From Paracoccus solventivorans (GTDB lineage: Bacteria; Pseudomonadota; Alphaproteobacteria; Rhodobacterales; Rhodobacteraceae), in assembly GCF_900142875.1 (NCBI RefSeq), contig NZ_FRCK01000006.1, positions 1-64,000 of the forward strand: 64,000 nucleotides of DNA. The letters are read 5' to 3'. Made by a program: the position numbers and the translations under genes. The notes below the pieces were generated by a model. That model did no database searches. It had not been told where the DNA came from and worked only from the letters and a program-made list of their open reading frames with translations. Positions within the stretch are counted from its first letter, which is position 1; every line of letters begins with the position of its first letter. This document shows positions 37,957 through 47,552 of this stretch, piece after piece.

Positions 37957-38237
37957 GCGACCTCCACCAGCCGCTGCGCGGCCATGTTGCCCAGAAACTC
38001 GATCACGTCGGCCTCGATCACCTCGACCGGCGCGGCGTAGCGTTCGGCCAGCGCCGCGCTGATCGCGGCGATGTCGCGGGCGCCGTCCAGCTCGGCCAGC
38101 ACCGCGTGGCCCACCGGGTCCAGCATCAGCGCGGTTTCCGGGCCCAGCAGCACCGGCAGGTCGCGCACCCGGTCGTGGTGCAGCCGCACCCCGCGCGGCA
38201 GGAACGGCCGGTCCCGGGGGGTCAGCGGGCCGGTCAT
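37953..38237 (-). CDS. pqqD: PqqA peptide-binding chaperone PqqD
   Basis: A 94-residue PqqD with the family words LPRGVRLHHDRVRDLPVLLGPE and DVIEFLGNMAAQRL. It binds PqqA and presents it to PqqE. Overlaps pqqE and pqqC by four bases each. Confidence 0.95.
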   Translation of the reverse strand: MTGPLTPRDRPFLPRGVRLHHDRVRDLPVLLGPETALMLDPVGHAVLAELDGARDIAAISAALAERYAAPVEVIEADVIEFLGNMAAQRLVEVA

Positions 38238-38980
38238 CCCAGCAGCCCCTCTCCGGGTTGCCAGCCGCCGGGGGGGATGCGGCCGGGGGCGACATAGGCC
38301 GAATAGAGCGCGTCAAGCTGCGCCCACAGCACATCCGTCTTGAACACCAGCGCGGCGGCGGCCATGTCCTGCTGTTCCGCCGTGCCTGCGTGGTCCAGCA
38401 CCCAGGCGAGGCCGAAGGCCACGTCCTTGGGCGCCTCGGTCAGGCGGTGCTGGAAATAGCTGATCGTCTGCGGATTGGCGAAATCGTAATGCGCGAGCAG
38501 CCCGGCGATGCGTTGTTCGTGGATCGCGGGGGCGAAAAGTTCCGTCAGCGACGAGGCCACGGCGGCCAGCAGCGGCTGGTCGCGGACATAGCGCACATAG
38601 GCGTCGACCGCGAAGCGCGTGGCCGGCAGCACGCCCCGGGTCGAGGCCACGTAATCCGGGTCGAGCCCCACCCCCTCGGCCAGCCGCAGCCAGCGCCAGA
38701 TGCCGCCGGGGTGATCCTCGGTGCCGTCGTGATCCTCGATGCGCGAGCGCCAGGCCCGGCGCAGCGCCGGATCGTCCACCCGCGACATGAAGGCCGCGTC
38801 CTTCATCGGGATGCGCGACTGATAGTAATAGCGGTTGATCACCCAAGCCCGCACCTGGTCAATGTCGCAGCCGCCCGAGTGCAGCAGCGCGTGGAACGGG
38901 TGCTTGTCGTGATAGCGCTCGGCCCCGATGCGGCGCAGCCGGGATTCGAAGGCGGACCGGTTCGGGGTGTGGTCGTTCAC
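38234..38980 (-). CDS. pqqC: Pyrroloquinoline-quinone synthase PqqC
   Basis: A 248-residue oxidase that performs the final eight-electron oxidation and ring closure to PQQ. Family words: ERYHDKHPFHALLHSG, VINRYYYQSRIPMKDA, EDHDGTEDHPGGIWRWL, and ELFAPAIHEQRIAG. GTG start at 38980, overlapping the pqqB stop (GTGA). Confidence 0.96.
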   Translation of the reverse strand: MNDHTPNRSAFESRLRRIGAERYHDKHPFHALLHSGGCDIDQVRAWVINRYYYQSRIPMKDAAFMSRVDDPALRRAWRSRIEDHDGTEDHPGGIWRWLRLAEGVGLDPDYVASTRGVLPATRFAVDAYVRYVRDQPLLAAVASSLTELFAPAIHEQRIAGLLAHYDFANPQTISYFQHRLTEAPKDVAFGLAWVLDHAGTAEQQDMAAAALVFKTDVLWAQLDALYSAYVAPGRIPPGGWQPGEGLLG

Positions 38981-39855
38981 GGGTCGATCTCCATGCCGTC
39001 GTGGGCCAGTTCCCATCCGGCGGCGGCCACTGCGGCGCGTTCGGGCGAGCCGGGCTGCAGCACCGGGTTGGTGTTGTTGATATGGGTGAAGATGCGGCGC
39101 GCCCGCAGGCCGGCCAGCCGGGCGATGCTGCCATGGGGACCGTCCATCGCCACATGCCCCATGCGGGCGCCGGTCTTGGCGCCGGTGCCGCTGCGTTCCA
39201 TGTCGTCGTCGGCCCAGACCGTGCCGTCGAACAGCAACAGGTCGGCGTCGGTCAGCCGGTCCAGCAGATCGTCAGTGACCGCCGCGCAGCCGGGAATGTA
39301 GAACGCCGTGCGGCCGCCGTGGTCCAGCCGCAGCCCCACGGTCTGTTCGCCGATCAGCGCGGTATCGGGCTCGCCCTCCTCCTGCCACAGCGCCACCTTG
39401 CCGGGGACGGCAAAGGCGGTGACGGTCAGTTCTGGCAGCGGTTGGAACTTCTGGTCCAGTTGGATGGGCGCGCGGGCGACGTGATCCTGGTTCAGCACCC
39501 GGAAGATCGGCTGGTCAAGGATCGCGAGCGTGGATTGCGTGGCGTGGATGGTGAAGGGACTGTTCTCGCGCAGGCTCAAGAGCCCAGCCATGTGATCCAC
39601 GTCGCCATTGGTCAGCACCACCGCCCGCAGCGGACTGCCGCGCAGGCCCGGCGGCTCCAGCCCGCAGGCGGGCAGCTGCGCACGGATATCGGGCGAGGCA
39701 TTCAGCACCACGGTTTCGCCCCCCACCGTCACCGCGACCGAGGATTGCGTCATCGGCGCAATCCGTCCCGTCCGCGCGTCACGGCAATTCGGGCAGCCGC
39801 AATTCCATTGGGGCAGCCCCCCTCCGGCGGCCGCCCCAAGAATCCTCAGCTTCAC
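38977..39855 (-). CDS. pqqB: PQQ biosynthesis protein PqqB
   Basis: A 292-residue metallo-beta-lactamase-fold protein, with the N-terminal zinc-binding CGCPNCRDARTG word and the remodelled metal motif TNGDVDHMAGLLSLRE. It is thought to hydroxylate the processed glutamate-tyrosine intermediate before PqqC. It follows pqqA by 12 bases. Confidence 0.96.
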   Translation of the reverse strand: MKLRILGAAAGGGLPQWNCGCPNCRDARTGRIAPMTQSSVAVTVGGETVVLNASPDIRAQLPACGLEPPGLRGSPLRAVVLTNGDVDHMAGLLSLRENSPFTIHATQSTLAILDQPIFRVLNQDHVARAPIQLDQKFQPLPELTVTAFAVPGKVALWQEEGEPDTALIGEQTVGLRLDHGGRTAFYIPGCAAVTDDLLDRLTDADLLLFDGTVWADDDMERSGTGAKTGARMGHVAMDGPHGSIARLAGLRARRIFTHINNTNPVLQPGSPERAAVAAAGWELAHDGMEIDP

Positions 39856-39867
39856 TGTGGACGGTCG

Positions 39868-39969
39868 TCAGAGAACGTCGCGGGCGTCGCGATCGTCCTC
39901 GGCCGGACCATACATGTTGATTTCCATCCCGCACCTGACTTCGCGGGCGATCGGTTTCGACCAGGCCAT
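39868..39969 (-). CDS. pqqA: PQQ precursor peptide PqqA
   Basis: A 33-residue peptide beginning MAWSKPIAREVRCGMEINMY, with the crosslinked residues E16 and Y20 in the ExxxY arrangement of all PqqA peptides. A strong ribosome-binding site, GGAGGAGGTGACGC, precedes the ATG at 39969. It supplies the backbone of PQQ, the cofactor of periplasmic methanol, ethanol and glucose dehydrogenases. It is the first gene of the operon; the apoenzyme genes are not in the window. Confidence 0.96.
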   Translation of the reverse strand: MAWSKPIAREVRCGMEINMYGPAEDDRDARDVL

Positions 39970-40486
39970 GCGTCACCTCCTCCGTTGTCGCATCTGGGAT
40001 GAAGATTGGAAGCGGGGGCGGGCAAGTCAACGCCGGGGGGCCGGGTGTCCGCCTTTGGTCGCAGGAAGTTGTGCGGCGGTGAGGAATGGGCGCCGCGGCG
40101 CAGGATGGCACGGCCGGAGCCTCCGGCGGGGATATTTGGGGACAAGAGATAAGGCGGAGTGTGGGGGTTGCGCTGCCGCGGGCAACGGCTGTCCGGCGCC
40201 TGGAACGCGGCAAAAGGGAAAGCCCGGGTCCCGAGGGGCTTGTCCGGCGGCGGGGGCTTGTGACCTGGGCGCTTACCATCTTCGCTGCGAGGCCGCGGGT
40301 AGCGGTCGCTCCGATACCGCAGACCTGCAAGAAAACGCCCGTGCATCACAGGTCCTGTCGGGCGGCCGGGGGGTGTACCTAGCTGAGGCGCTTGTCGCAT
40401 CGCTGCGGTGTGGTGGACGGCAGTCAATCCGGCCTTTTAAACCAGCCCTGAACGCTCGACACCCGTCCCGGCATCTGCAACGAAAA
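39970..40486. other. Gene-free spacer upstream of pqqA and downstream of tsf
   Basis: About 510 bases with no supportable gene. The left part must contain the pqq promoter; I see no strong -35/-10 pair. A dispersed hairpin element lies at about 40105-40150. The rest (40160-40480) has open frames but no start or protein resemblance. Confidence 0.4.
40105..40150 (+). repeat. Dispersed GGGATATTT hairpin element, copy 8
   Basis: GCCGGAGCCTCCGGC-like hairpin followed by GGGGATATTTGGGGACAAGA, the element signature in plus orientation, between the pqq promoter region and tsf. Confidence 0.6.
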
Positions 40487-40512
40487 CGGCCGGCCCCCGT
40501 GGGGACCGGCCG
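40483..40512 (-). terminator. Intrinsic terminator of the rpsB-tsf operon
   Basis: CGGCCGGTCCCC and GGGGGCCGGCCG on the minus strand form a long stem (40512-40487) followed by four T (40486-40483). It lies 22 bases after the tsf stop. Confidence 0.85.
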
Positions 40513-40534
40513 GATCTTGGAGCAGAGGGGTTGC

Positions 40535-41422
40535 TCAGGCGCCTTGCAGGGTCTTGGCGACCTCGGCGGCGAAGTCTTCCTCTTTCTTCTCGATGCCTTC
40601 GCCGACGGCGACGCGGGCATAGCCCGTCACTTCCAGCCCGGCCTCGGCCGCGGCCTGGGCCACGGTCACGTCGGGGTTGATGACGAATTTCTGGCCCAGC
40701 AGCGTCACTTCCTCGAAGAACTTCGACATGCGGCCGACGATCATCTTTTCGATCACCGCCTCGGGCTTGCCCGATTCGCGGGCCTGCTCGGTCAGCACCG
40801 ATTTTTCACGCTCGACCAGCGCCGGGTCCAGGTCGGCCTCAGACAGCGAGGCGGGCGAGGTCGCCGCGATATGCATCGCGATCTGCTTGCCCAGCTCCTG
40901 CGCCTTGTCGGCGTCGCCCTTCAGCGCGACCAGCACGCCGATCTTGCCCATGCCGGGGGCGGCGGCGTTGTGGACATAGGAGACCACGTGGTCGCCACGG
41001 ACCGCAACCATCCGGCGCAGCGTCATGTTTTCGCCGATGCGGGCGATGGCGTCGGTCAGCACTTCGCTGACCGGCTTGCCGTTCAGCGGCGCGGCGGCCA
41101 GCGCTTCGGTCGAATCGACCGACAGCGCGGTCTGGGCGATATCGCCGACCATCGACTGGAACTCGGCGTTCTTGCCGACGAAATCGGTTTCCGAGTTCAC
41201 CTCGACGGCGACGCCCTTGCCATCCTCGACGGCGACGGCCACCAGCCCCTCGGCGGCGATGCGGCCGGATTTCTTGGCGGCTTTCGCCAGGCCCTTGGTG
41301 CGCAGCCAGTCGACCGCGGCTTCCATGTCGCCCGAGGTTTCCTGCAGCGCCTTCTTGGCGTCCATCATGCCGGCGCCGGTCGATTCGCGCAGCTCTTTCA
41401 CCATCGCGGCCGTGATAGCCAT
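40535..41422 (-). CDS. tsf: Elongation factor Ts
   Basis: A 295-residue nucleotide exchange factor for EF-Tu. N-terminal UBA-like part [25 protein letters not shown], then the core words [13 protein letters not shown] and [18 protein letters not shown]. The ATG at 41422 has AAGGAG six bases upstream; the earlier ATG at 41428 is too close to it. Downstream of rpsB in the usual order. Confidence 0.98.
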   Translation of the reverse strand: MAITAAMVKELRESTGAGMMDAKKALQETSGDMEAAVDWLRTKGLAKAAKKSGRIAAEGLVAVAVEDGKGVAVEVNSETDFVGKNAEFQSMVGDIAQTALSVDSTEALAAAPLNGKPVSEVLTDAIARIGENMTLRRMVAVRGDHVVSYVHNAAAPGMGKIGVLVALKGDADKAQELGKQIAMHIAATSPASLSEADLDPALVEREKSVLTEQARESGKPEAVIEKMIVGRMSKFFEEVTLLGQKFVINPDVTVAQAAAEAGLEVTGYARVAVGEGIEKKEEDFAAEVAKTLQGA

Positions 41423-41501
41423 GGTCATCTCCTTGCTTGAACGGGTCAGGCGGGGAATGCCCCCGCCTGCATGTGGTTGGGTGCCTGCGGCCGGTCGCGG
41501 C

Positions 41502-42311
41502 TTACGCGTCGACGGCGCTGGCCTGTTCCTCGGCGGCGGCGGCGGCCTCGTCCCCGGACAGATCGTCCAGTTCCTCGGCCGGCAGCTCGGCCAGCGCGCC
41601 CAGGTCGACGCCGGCGGCGCCCATCTGCGCGCTCATGCCGTCCAGCGCGGCGCGGGCCACCAGGTCGCAGTAAAGCGCGATGGCGCGGGCGGCGTCATCG
41701 TTGCCCGGGATCACATGCGCGATGCCCTTGGGCGAGCAGTTGGTGTCCACGATCGCCACCACCGGGATGCCCAGCTTGTTGGCTTCCTGGACCGCGAGGT
41801 CTTCCTTGTTCACGTCGATCACGAACAGCAGGTCCGGCAGGCCGCCCATGTCGCGGATGCCGCCCAGGCTGGCCTGCAGCTTGGCCTGCTCGCGCTCCAT
41901 CCCCAGGCGTTCCTTCTTGGTCAGCCCTTCGGCGCCCGAGGCCATCTGCTCGTCAATCTGCTTGAGCCGCTGGATCGACTGCGAGACGGTCTTCCAGTTG
42001 GTCAGCGTGCCGCCCAGCCAGCGGTGGTTCATGTAGAACTGCGCGGATTTTTCCGCGGCATCGGCCACTGCGCGCTGCGCCTGGCGCTTGGTGCCGACGA
42101 ACAGCACCCGCCCGCCCTTGGCGACGGTATCGCGGATCACCTGCAGCGCCTGGTCCAGCAGCGGGACGGTCTGGGTCAGGTCGATGATATGGATACCGTT
42201 GCGGTCGCCATAGATGTATTCGGCCATGCGCGGGTTCCAGCGCTGGGTCTGGTGGCCGTAGTGAACGCCAGCTTCCAGCAGCTGACGCATGGAGTATTCG
42301 GGAAGCGCCAT
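41502..42311 (-). CDS. rpsB: 30S ribosomal protein S2
   Basis: A 269-residue S2 beginning [21 protein letters not shown] with the conserved words [33 protein letters not shown] and [25 protein letters not shown]. The C-terminal 40 residues are an acidic Ala/Glu-rich tail seen in many alphaproteobacteria. Start at 42311 has AAGGA seven bases upstream. Confidence 0.98.
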   Translation of the reverse strand: MALPEYSMRQLLEAGVHYGHQTQRWNPRMAEYIYGDRNGIHIIDLTQTVPLLDQALQVIRDTVAKGGRVLFVGTKRQAQRAVADAAEKSAQFYMNHRWLGGTLTNWKTVSQSIQRLKQIDEQMASGAEGLTKKERLGMEREQAKLQASLGGIRDMGGLPDLLFVIDVNKEDLAVQEANKLGIPVVAIVDTNCSPKGIAHVIPGNDDAARAIALYCDLVARAALDGMSAQMGAAGVDLGALAELPAEELDDLSGDEAAAAAEEQASAVDA

Positions 42312-42581
42312 GTCCATGTCCTTTCCGGTTTGCGCCTTGGGCAAGGGATCAGGGGTCGCCCCCAACCGGTGGACCTGAACGGATGTCTCCCGCCCGCGGC
42401 CCGCCCTTGCCTGTGAAGTGCGCGCCACATATGCGCGATCGCCGGCGATTGCAAGCCTTGGCGGCGATTTCCGCGCGCCCGGGGCGGCGATTCCCGGGAC
42501 CGGCGGCGCCCGTCCTGCCCGCCGCGCCCCGCACGAATACGGGTTGCGGGCCGCGGCGGCTTGCACTAAACGACCCGGACG

Positions 42582-42658
42582 GCACCCGTAGCTCAGCTGG
42601 ATAGAGTGCTGCCCTCCGAAGGCAGAGGTCACAGGTTCGAATCCTGTCGGGTGCGCCA
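42582..42658 (+). tRNA. tRNA-Arg, anticodon CCG, with encoded CCA
   Basis: Acceptor stem GCACCCG/CGGGTGC, D arm with AGCTCAGCTGGATAGAG, anticodon stem CTGCC/GGCAG around loop CTCCGAA (anticodon CCG), T arm with GGTTCGAATCC, discriminator G and CCA at 42656-42658. All arms pair, so it is functional as far as can be seen. It lies between rpsB and the mau operon. Confidence 0.97.
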
Positions 42659-42774
42659 TTTCATCGACATTCCGGCACAGATTCTCCTGCAGGACGAGGC
42701 CGTTATCATGGCCAACCCCGCTCACAGAAACATCCCGGCAACCGCTCGTCCCAGCAGCGCGCGCAGCTCTCGCG

Positions 42775-43644
42775 TCAATGCACCTGCCCGGCCCCTCCGC
42801 GCCCGCGGGCCGAGAGGTGGAACACCTTCACCGGGCAGGAATCGATGCAGCCGCCGCAGTTCTGGCAGTCGCCGGACAGGACCAGGGGGCTGCCCTCGCC
42901 TTTCAGCGCGGGGACGATCACATGCGGCTCGGGGCAGATGTTGAAGCAGGCGCCGCAGTCGGTGCAGGCATCGCGGCGGGCGGCCGAGACCCGGATGACC
43001 GCGGCCCGGCCGACCAGCCCGTAAAAGGCGCCGACCGGGCACAGGTGGCTGCACCAGGCCCGGCGCGCCACGACCAGATCCAGCAGGAACACCGCCAGAA
43101 TGATGGTCCAGCCAAAGCCGATGCCGGAGATCAGGCCCCGCTGCAGCAGGCTGACCGGGTTGACGAACTCCCACGCGATGGTGCCGGTCAGGCCCGAGGC
43201 GACCAGCGTGGCCCCGAGGATCACCAGCCGGCTGCGCCGGTCCAGCTTGCGGTCCCGGGTCAGGCCGGTCTTTTCGCGCAGCCAGTGGGCGGTGTCGGTG
43301 ACGATGTTCACCGGGCAGACCCAGCCGCAATAGGCCCGTCCGCCGACCACCAGGTAGAGCAGCAGGATCAGCAGGGCGCCGACCACCACCGGGGCGATGG
43401 GCACGGCCCCGCCCGCCAGGGATTGCAGCAGCACATAGGGATCGGCCAGCGTCACCATCCCGCCGATGTCGCTGGCGGCGAAGTTGCCGCGCACCAGCCA
43501 GATCCCCGCCATCGGCCCCAGCATGAACAGCCCCAGCACCGAGACTTGGCTCAGCCGGCGCAGCAGCCACCATTTATGCGCGGGCAGCAGCCCGCGGGAA
43601 GCGACGGCCAGCTTGCGGCTGTCCGAGACCCACCAGCCGATCAC
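42775..43644 (-). CDS. mauN: Methylamine utilization ferredoxin-type protein MauN
   Basis: A 289-residue membrane protein related to NapH, with four membrane helices, two CxxxCP motifs in [12 protein letters not shown] and [14 protein letters not shown], and two [4Fe-4S] clusters near the C-terminus ([14 protein letters not shown] and [14 protein letters not shown]). With MauM it is thought to pass electrons in MADH biogenesis or turnover, though it is dispensable in Paracoccus. GTG start at 43644 overlaps the mauM stop. Last gene of the mau operon. Confidence 0.93.
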   Translation of the reverse strand: MIGWWVSDSRKLAVASRGLLPAHKWWLLRRLSQVSVLGLFMLGPMAGIWLVRGNFAASDIGGMVTLADPYVLLQSLAGGAVPIAPVVVGALLILLLYLVVGGRAYCGWVCPVNIVTDTAHWLREKTGLTRDRKLDRRSRLVILGATLVASGLTGTIAWEFVNPVSLLQRGLISGIGFGWTIILAVFLLDLVVARRAWCSHLCPVGAFYGLVGRAAVIRVSAARRDACTDCGACFNICPEPHVIVPALKGEGSPLVLSGDCQNCGGCIDSCPVKVFHLSARGRGGAGQVH

Positions 43645-44303
43645 GTCGCCCGCCCGGCCCGGTTGCGGCCGTCGCCGCCCAGCCCCAGATCGCGCGGCAG
43701 CACCCGGATCGAGGCGTGGCCGGTCACGCAATGTTTCTCGCAGGTGCCGCAGCCGGTGCAATGCGCGGAATGCACGGTCGGAACCATGATCTTGCGGCCG
43801 TTGAACTCACCCTCTTCCAGGGTGATGGCGTCGCCACGGATCGGGCAGACCCGCACGCAGATGCTGCAATTCATGCCCTTGTAGTTCAGGCAGTCCTCGT
43901 GCCCGACCAGCACCGCGACGCCCATGTCCGCATCGCTTATGGCGATGTCGCGGTCCAGCGCCCCGGTGGGACAGGCGCGCGCGCAGGGCACGTCTCGGCA
44001 CATGTAGCAGGGCACCTCGCGCGGGGTGAAGAAGGGGGTGCCGACGGCGGGTTCCTGCCCCCATTCGGCCAGCGACAGCGTGCCATAGGGACAGGCCTGC
44101 ACGCACAGGCCGCAGCGCACGCAGGCCGACAGGAAGTCCGGCTCCGGCTGGGCGCCGGGCGGGCGAAGCGCGCGGGCGTCGGCCTGATCGGCCGACCGGA
44201 CCAGCGCCGCCAGCGACAGCCCGCCCAGGCAGACCGCGCCGGCCGTGCGGGCGACCTCGACGATCGCAGTCCGCCGGTTCACCTTGCGTTTACCGGATGC
44301 CAT
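43641..44303 (-). CDS. mauM: Methylamine utilization ferredoxin-type protein MauM
   Basis: A 220-residue NapG-like iron-sulfur protein. An N-terminal hydrophobic segment follows NRRTAIVEVART; four cysteine clusters are visible: CVRCGLCVQACP, CYMCRDVPCARACP, CSICVRVCP and CTGCGTCEKHCVT. Likely exported and paired with MauN. Assigned by context to the mau operon rather than to nitrate reduction. Confidence 0.93.
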   Translation of the reverse strand: MASGKRKVNRRTAIVEVARTAGAVCLGGLSLAALVRSADQADARALRPPGAQPEPDFLSACVRCGLCVQACPYGTLSLAEWGQEPAVGTPFFTPREVPCYMCRDVPCARACPTGALDRDIAISDADMGVAVLVGHEDCLNYKGMNCSICVRVCPIRGDAITLEEGEFNGRKIMVPTVHSAHCTGCGTCEKHCVTGHASIRVLPRDLGLGGDGRNRAGRAT

Positions 44304-44349
44304 TCTGCGCCCTCCTTCCTGGGGTGCGTGTTCCTGGGGTGCGTGGTCG

Positions 44350-45570
44350 TCACCTGCCGGCGGCGGCCTCCTCTCTTGCGCGTTTCTGCTCGGCCAGCAG
44401 CGGCTCGTAGCGCCGGTCGGTCAAGGTCTCGAGAAAGGCGACCAGCGCATCGACGCGCGCATCGTCCAGCATCAGCCCCGACTGCAGTTCGGTCAGCGAC
44501 AGGTTCTCGGCCACCTCGGGGTCGCCCCAGGGCTCGCCGGTTTCCGGGTTGATCTGCGACTGCGGCCGGCGGCTGGTGTATTTGTTATAGAACAGAACCG
44601 CCGTGCGCAGGTCGCTGAACACGCCATTGTGCATGTAGGGGCCGGTCACGGCGACATTGCGCAGCGTCGGCACCTTGATCCGCCCCGCCTGCGCCGGATC
44701 GTCGATCCCCGGCCGCGACAGCAGCCCCTGGTCGACATGATCGGCGCCCAGCCCGTTCACGCGGCGCACCTCATGGTTCACCGGCACGCCGATATTGTGG
44801 AACTCATAGCTGGTGAAGGTTTCCTGCGCAACGAAGCTGGGCTGGCGGACCTGATGGCAGAGCCGGCAGTTCCATGTGATGAACACGGTGTGGCCGAACT
44901 CTTCCTGCGGGGTCAGGGTAGCCTCGCCGCGCAGATAGCGGTCGAACCTGGAATCGAAGGGCGCGAACTCCTCGGTCTGCTGATAGGCGGCCAGCGCCGA
45001 GGCCGCGTGGTCGAAGGCGCGGTCCACATCCCCCAGCGCGTCTTCTCCGAACAGCCCGGTGAAGGCGGCGCGATATTCGGGGCTTGCGCGCAGGCGAGAG
45101 ACCACGGTCTCGCGATCCGGCATCGCCATTTCGGCCGGGTTCAGCATCGGCTGGCCGGCCTGGTCGCGCAGGTTGTCCGCGCGCCCGTCCCAGAACTGCC
45201 CGCCCTTGAAGGCGCCGGTGACGGTCTGGTGGAAATCGGGGCTGAACGCGGCATAGGACAGGGTCGGCGTGTTGCGGTCGCCATGGGACACCCCGTCGTC
45301 GCCCAGCGACACCGCCCGGCCGGCAACGGTCTCCCGCGGATCGGTAAAGGCAAACTCGGGGTCGTGGCAGGTCGCGCAGGACTGGGTGCCGTCGCGCGAC
45401 AGCCCGCGGTCGTGAAACAGCTCTCGCCCCAGCGCGGCCAGCTGCCGTTCGTCCCGGGGCAAGGTGTCATGCCGACCCTGCTCTGGCGTCGCCGCCAGCA
45501 CCACCCCGGCCGCGGCAAGCAGGACCGGGAACAGCAGGACCAGGGCGCGCGGCAGCGGTGGCCTCGTCAT
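44350..45570 (-). CDS. mauG: Diheme TTQ-maturation enzyme MauG
   Basis: A 406-residue exported c-type diheme protein. The signal peptide ends near VVLAA (residue 27); heme motifs are CATCH at 65-69 and CRLCH further on, and the C-terminal half carries the peroxidase-like core words NVAVTGPYMHNGVFSDL. MauG oxidises the partly modified tryptophan pair of MADH small subunit to make TTQ, using a bis-Fe(IV) state. ATG 45570 chosen over the adjacent upstream GTG because of the better-spaced AAGGG. Confidence 0.96.
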   Translation of the reverse strand: MTRPPLPRALVLLFPVLLAAAGVVLAATPEQGRHDTLPRDERQLAALGRELFHDRGLSRDGTQSCATCHDPEFAFTDPRETVAGRAVSLGDDGVSHGDRNTPTLSYAAFSPDFHQTVTGAFKGGQFWDGRADNLRDQAGQPMLNPAEMAMPDRETVVSRLRASPEYRAAFTGLFGEDALGDVDRAFDHAASALAAYQQTEEFAPFDSRFDRYLRGEATLTPQEEFGHTVFITWNCRLCHQVRQPSFVAQETFTSYEFHNIGVPVNHEVRRVNGLGADHVDQGLLSRPGIDDPAQAGRIKVPTLRNVAVTGPYMHNGVFSDLRTAVLFYNKYTSRRPQSQINPETGEPWGDPEVAENLSLTELQSGLMLDDARVDALVAFLETLTDRRYEPLLAEQKRAREEAAAGR

Positions 45571-45575
45571 CACCC

Positions 45576-46481
45576 CTACCCTTCCTTGACCAGTTCGGGG
45601 ACAGGCGGGCGGGCAGCGGGCGCGCGAGAGTCTTGCCGCGCCCGGATCTCGGCCACGATCAGGCGATGCGCGGACAGGTCGGCAAGGTTCGCCAGCACCG
45701 CAAGGCGCCGCTGCCCCGCCAGATCGTCCAGCACCGGCAGCAGCACCCCGTCCGTGCCAACCAGCCGCTCATGCTCGGGGCGCAGCGTGGCGACAAGCTC
45801 GGGCAGCGACAGGTCCAGCAGCTGATCCGCCAGCGCCAGCGCCCCGGCATGGACCAGCATTTCCTGGGTGACGCGCAGCGCCCCTGCCCCCGATCCCGCC
45901 ATGGCGGGATGGCGAAGCGCCGCGACCAGCACCGCGAACCCCGCCAGCAGCCGGCTGGCCGCATCCGGGGCGTTGCGGGCGCGCTGGAACAGCTCGACCA
46001 CCGGCGCCAGATCCGCGTCCAGCGGCGACAGCGCCGCATGGTTCACCTGCATCGCGCTTGGCCGGAAGGGCGTGCAGCGCCAGCGCGCGCCATGGGCCAT
46101 GTCAGCGACCCGCCAGCCGGCGATGGCCATGCCGCGGCCGATCTCGACCAGCCAGCGCAGCATCCGGCGCTGCATGTCAGCATGGGCCAGCTCGAGCGCC
46201 TCGGTCGCAGAGCTGGCCGGCAGGCGATAGATCACCTCGGCCAGCTTGCCGGCCTGGTTGGGATGCAGGCTCAGATACGCATCCGGCAGCTCTGGCCCGG
46301 CCGGCAGCTCGGCCGAACCCTCGTCCGCCACCAGGTCCAGCTCCCACGCCTGGGTGACCGGGTTGCGCAGGAAGAACCCGACCACGAAATCCCGCGGCCG
46401 CGGATCCGCCTGCGACAGCCGCAGGGTGTCCTTGCTGCTGTCGGCCTTGAGCGAGGCGCGGATGTCGTAAGGAATCCACAT
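45576..46481 (-). CDS. mauJ: Methylamine utilization protein MauJ
   Basis: A 301-residue soluble protein beginning MWIPYDIRASLKADSSKDTL, with no signal peptide, membrane helix or catalytic motif that I recognise. Identified by position between mauC and mauG, which is where mauJ is found in Paracoccus, and by length (about 300 residues). MauJ is of unknown biochemical role and was found dispensable for growth on methylamine in some strains. Confidence 0.88.
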   Translation of the reverse strand: MWIPYDIRASLKADSSKDTLRLSQADPRPRDFVVGFFLRNPVTQAWELDLVADEGSAELPAGPELPDAYLSLHPNQAGKLAEVIYRLPASSATEALELAHADMQRRMLRWLVEIGRGMAIAGWRVADMAHGARWRCTPFRPSAMQVNHAALSPLDADLAPVVELFQRARNAPDAASRLLAGFAVLVAALRHPAMAGSGAGALRVTQEMLVHAGALALADQLLDLSLPELVATLRPEHERLVGTDGVLLPVLDDLAGQRRLAVLANLADLSAHRLIVAEIRARQDSRAPAARPPVPELVKEG

Positions 46482-46491
46482 CCCGGCTGAC

Positions 46492-46890
46492 CTATTCGAC
46501 GATGACCTTGCCGCGCATGAACGGATGCGGCGTGCAGAAATACTCGAAGTCACCGGCCTCGTTGAAGGTGATGGCGTAGGCCTGATCCTTCTTCAGCATC
46601 TCGCCCCGGAAATCCCCGTCGCCGACGATGCCCTTCTTGAAGGCAACGTTGTGGGGCATCACCTCCTTGTTGACCCAATAAACGGTGTCGCCGGCCTGGA
46701 CGGTCAGTTCCGGCACGTCGTATTTCATCTTGTCGATGTTCACGACGATGGCGTCGGCCGGCACTTCGGCGGCCGCCACGGGCGCATGGGTCAGCACGGC
46801 GATCCTGTCCTGTGCAAATGCTCCGGTGGCGCTGACGGCGGACAGCAGGAAAGCGGCAAGCGCGGATCGGAACGTCATTGCGGAATTCAT
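46492..46890 (-). CDS. mauC: Amicyanin
   Basis: A 132-residue type I copper protein with a 27-residue signal peptide ending AFAQ. Copper ligands are H80 in EVMPHNV, C119, H122 and M125 in YFCTPHPFM. It accepts electrons from TTQ of MADH and passes them to cytochrome c-551i. AGGAGG five bases before the ATG. Full normal length. Confidence 0.97.
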   Translation of the reverse strand: MNSAMTFRSALAAFLLSAVSATGAFAQDRIAVLTHAPVAAAEVPADAIVVNIDKMKYDVPELTVQAGDTVYWVNKEVMPHNVAFKKGIVGDGDFRGEMLKKDQAYAITFNEAGDFEYFCTPHPFMRGKVIVE

Positions 46891-46942
46891 GGAAACCTCC
46901 TGGGGGAATTGGGCCGGGCGAACCGCCGCCCGGCCAGGATCG

Positions 46943-47509
46943 TCAGCTGGCGCGGCCGACGATGGGCGAGATGGTGCAGTGATAGGTCATGGCGTCATCC
47001 TCGGCGCCGAAGCACCAGATGATGTCGTTGGCGAACTCGGGGCGATAGACCGGCAGCTCGCCCTCGGTGTTCAGGCAGGGGCAGCGGCCGGGCATGTTGG
47101 TGCCGCAGCAGTCGCGATAGGCGATCAGGTAGCTTTGCCCGTCGGTCGGGTTGTAGCAGCTGGCCACCCAGGACGCCGTTGCCAGCTTGGTCCCCGGCGG
47201 GCAGTTGGTCAGCGACCCGCCCGAGCAGTCGCAGATGTTGCCGTCGATGGAACAGTGCCGCCAGTAGTCGCAGGACTGGATATCGGTGTCCTGCGGCTGC
47301 CACTTGGCGCGCGGATCGCTGCCCTCGGCCGGCGTGGCGGCATTGGCGCGGCTGACGCGGCCGCGGCGGTCCACCGGCAGCAGCGGCACCAGCGCCACCC
47401 CGGCCAGCACCGTGCCGATGCGGCCGATGGCGCCGCGGCGGCTGGTGCGGCCGGCCACCCGGCGCGACATCTTCTCGACCATGGAGTCGAACCTGAAGTT
47501 CCCCAGCAT
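46943..47509 (-). CDS. mauA: Methylamine dehydrogenase small (beta) subunit
   Basis: A 188-residue precursor with a long Tat-type signal (SRRGAIGRIG at 23-32). The two tryptophans that become TTQ are W114 in ASWVASCYN and W165 in DIIWCFGAEDD, 51 residues apart, exactly the spacing of Trp57 and Trp108 in the mature protein. Twelve cysteines support the six disulfides of the family. It oxidises methylamine to formaldehyde and ammonia in the periplasm. Confidence 0.98.
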   Translation of the reverse strand: MLGNFRFDSMVEKMSRRVAGRTSRRGAIGRIGTVLAGVALVPLLPVDRRGRVSRANAATPAEGSDPRAKWQPQDTDIQSCDYWRHCSIDGNICDCSGGSLTNCPPGTKLATASWVASCYNPTDGQSYLIAYRDCCGTNMPGRCPCLNTEGELPVYRPEFANDIIWCFGAEDDAMTYHCTISPIVGRAS

Positions 47510-47552
47510 CGTTTATCCTCCCTCTGCTTGGGATTGCGTGGAATCGGCCGGG

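Noticed and set aside
42775..44303. napH/napG of periplasmic nitrate reductase
   Set aside because: The sequences are related, but the genes follow mauG in a complete mau operon and no nap genes are present, so mauN and mauM fit better.
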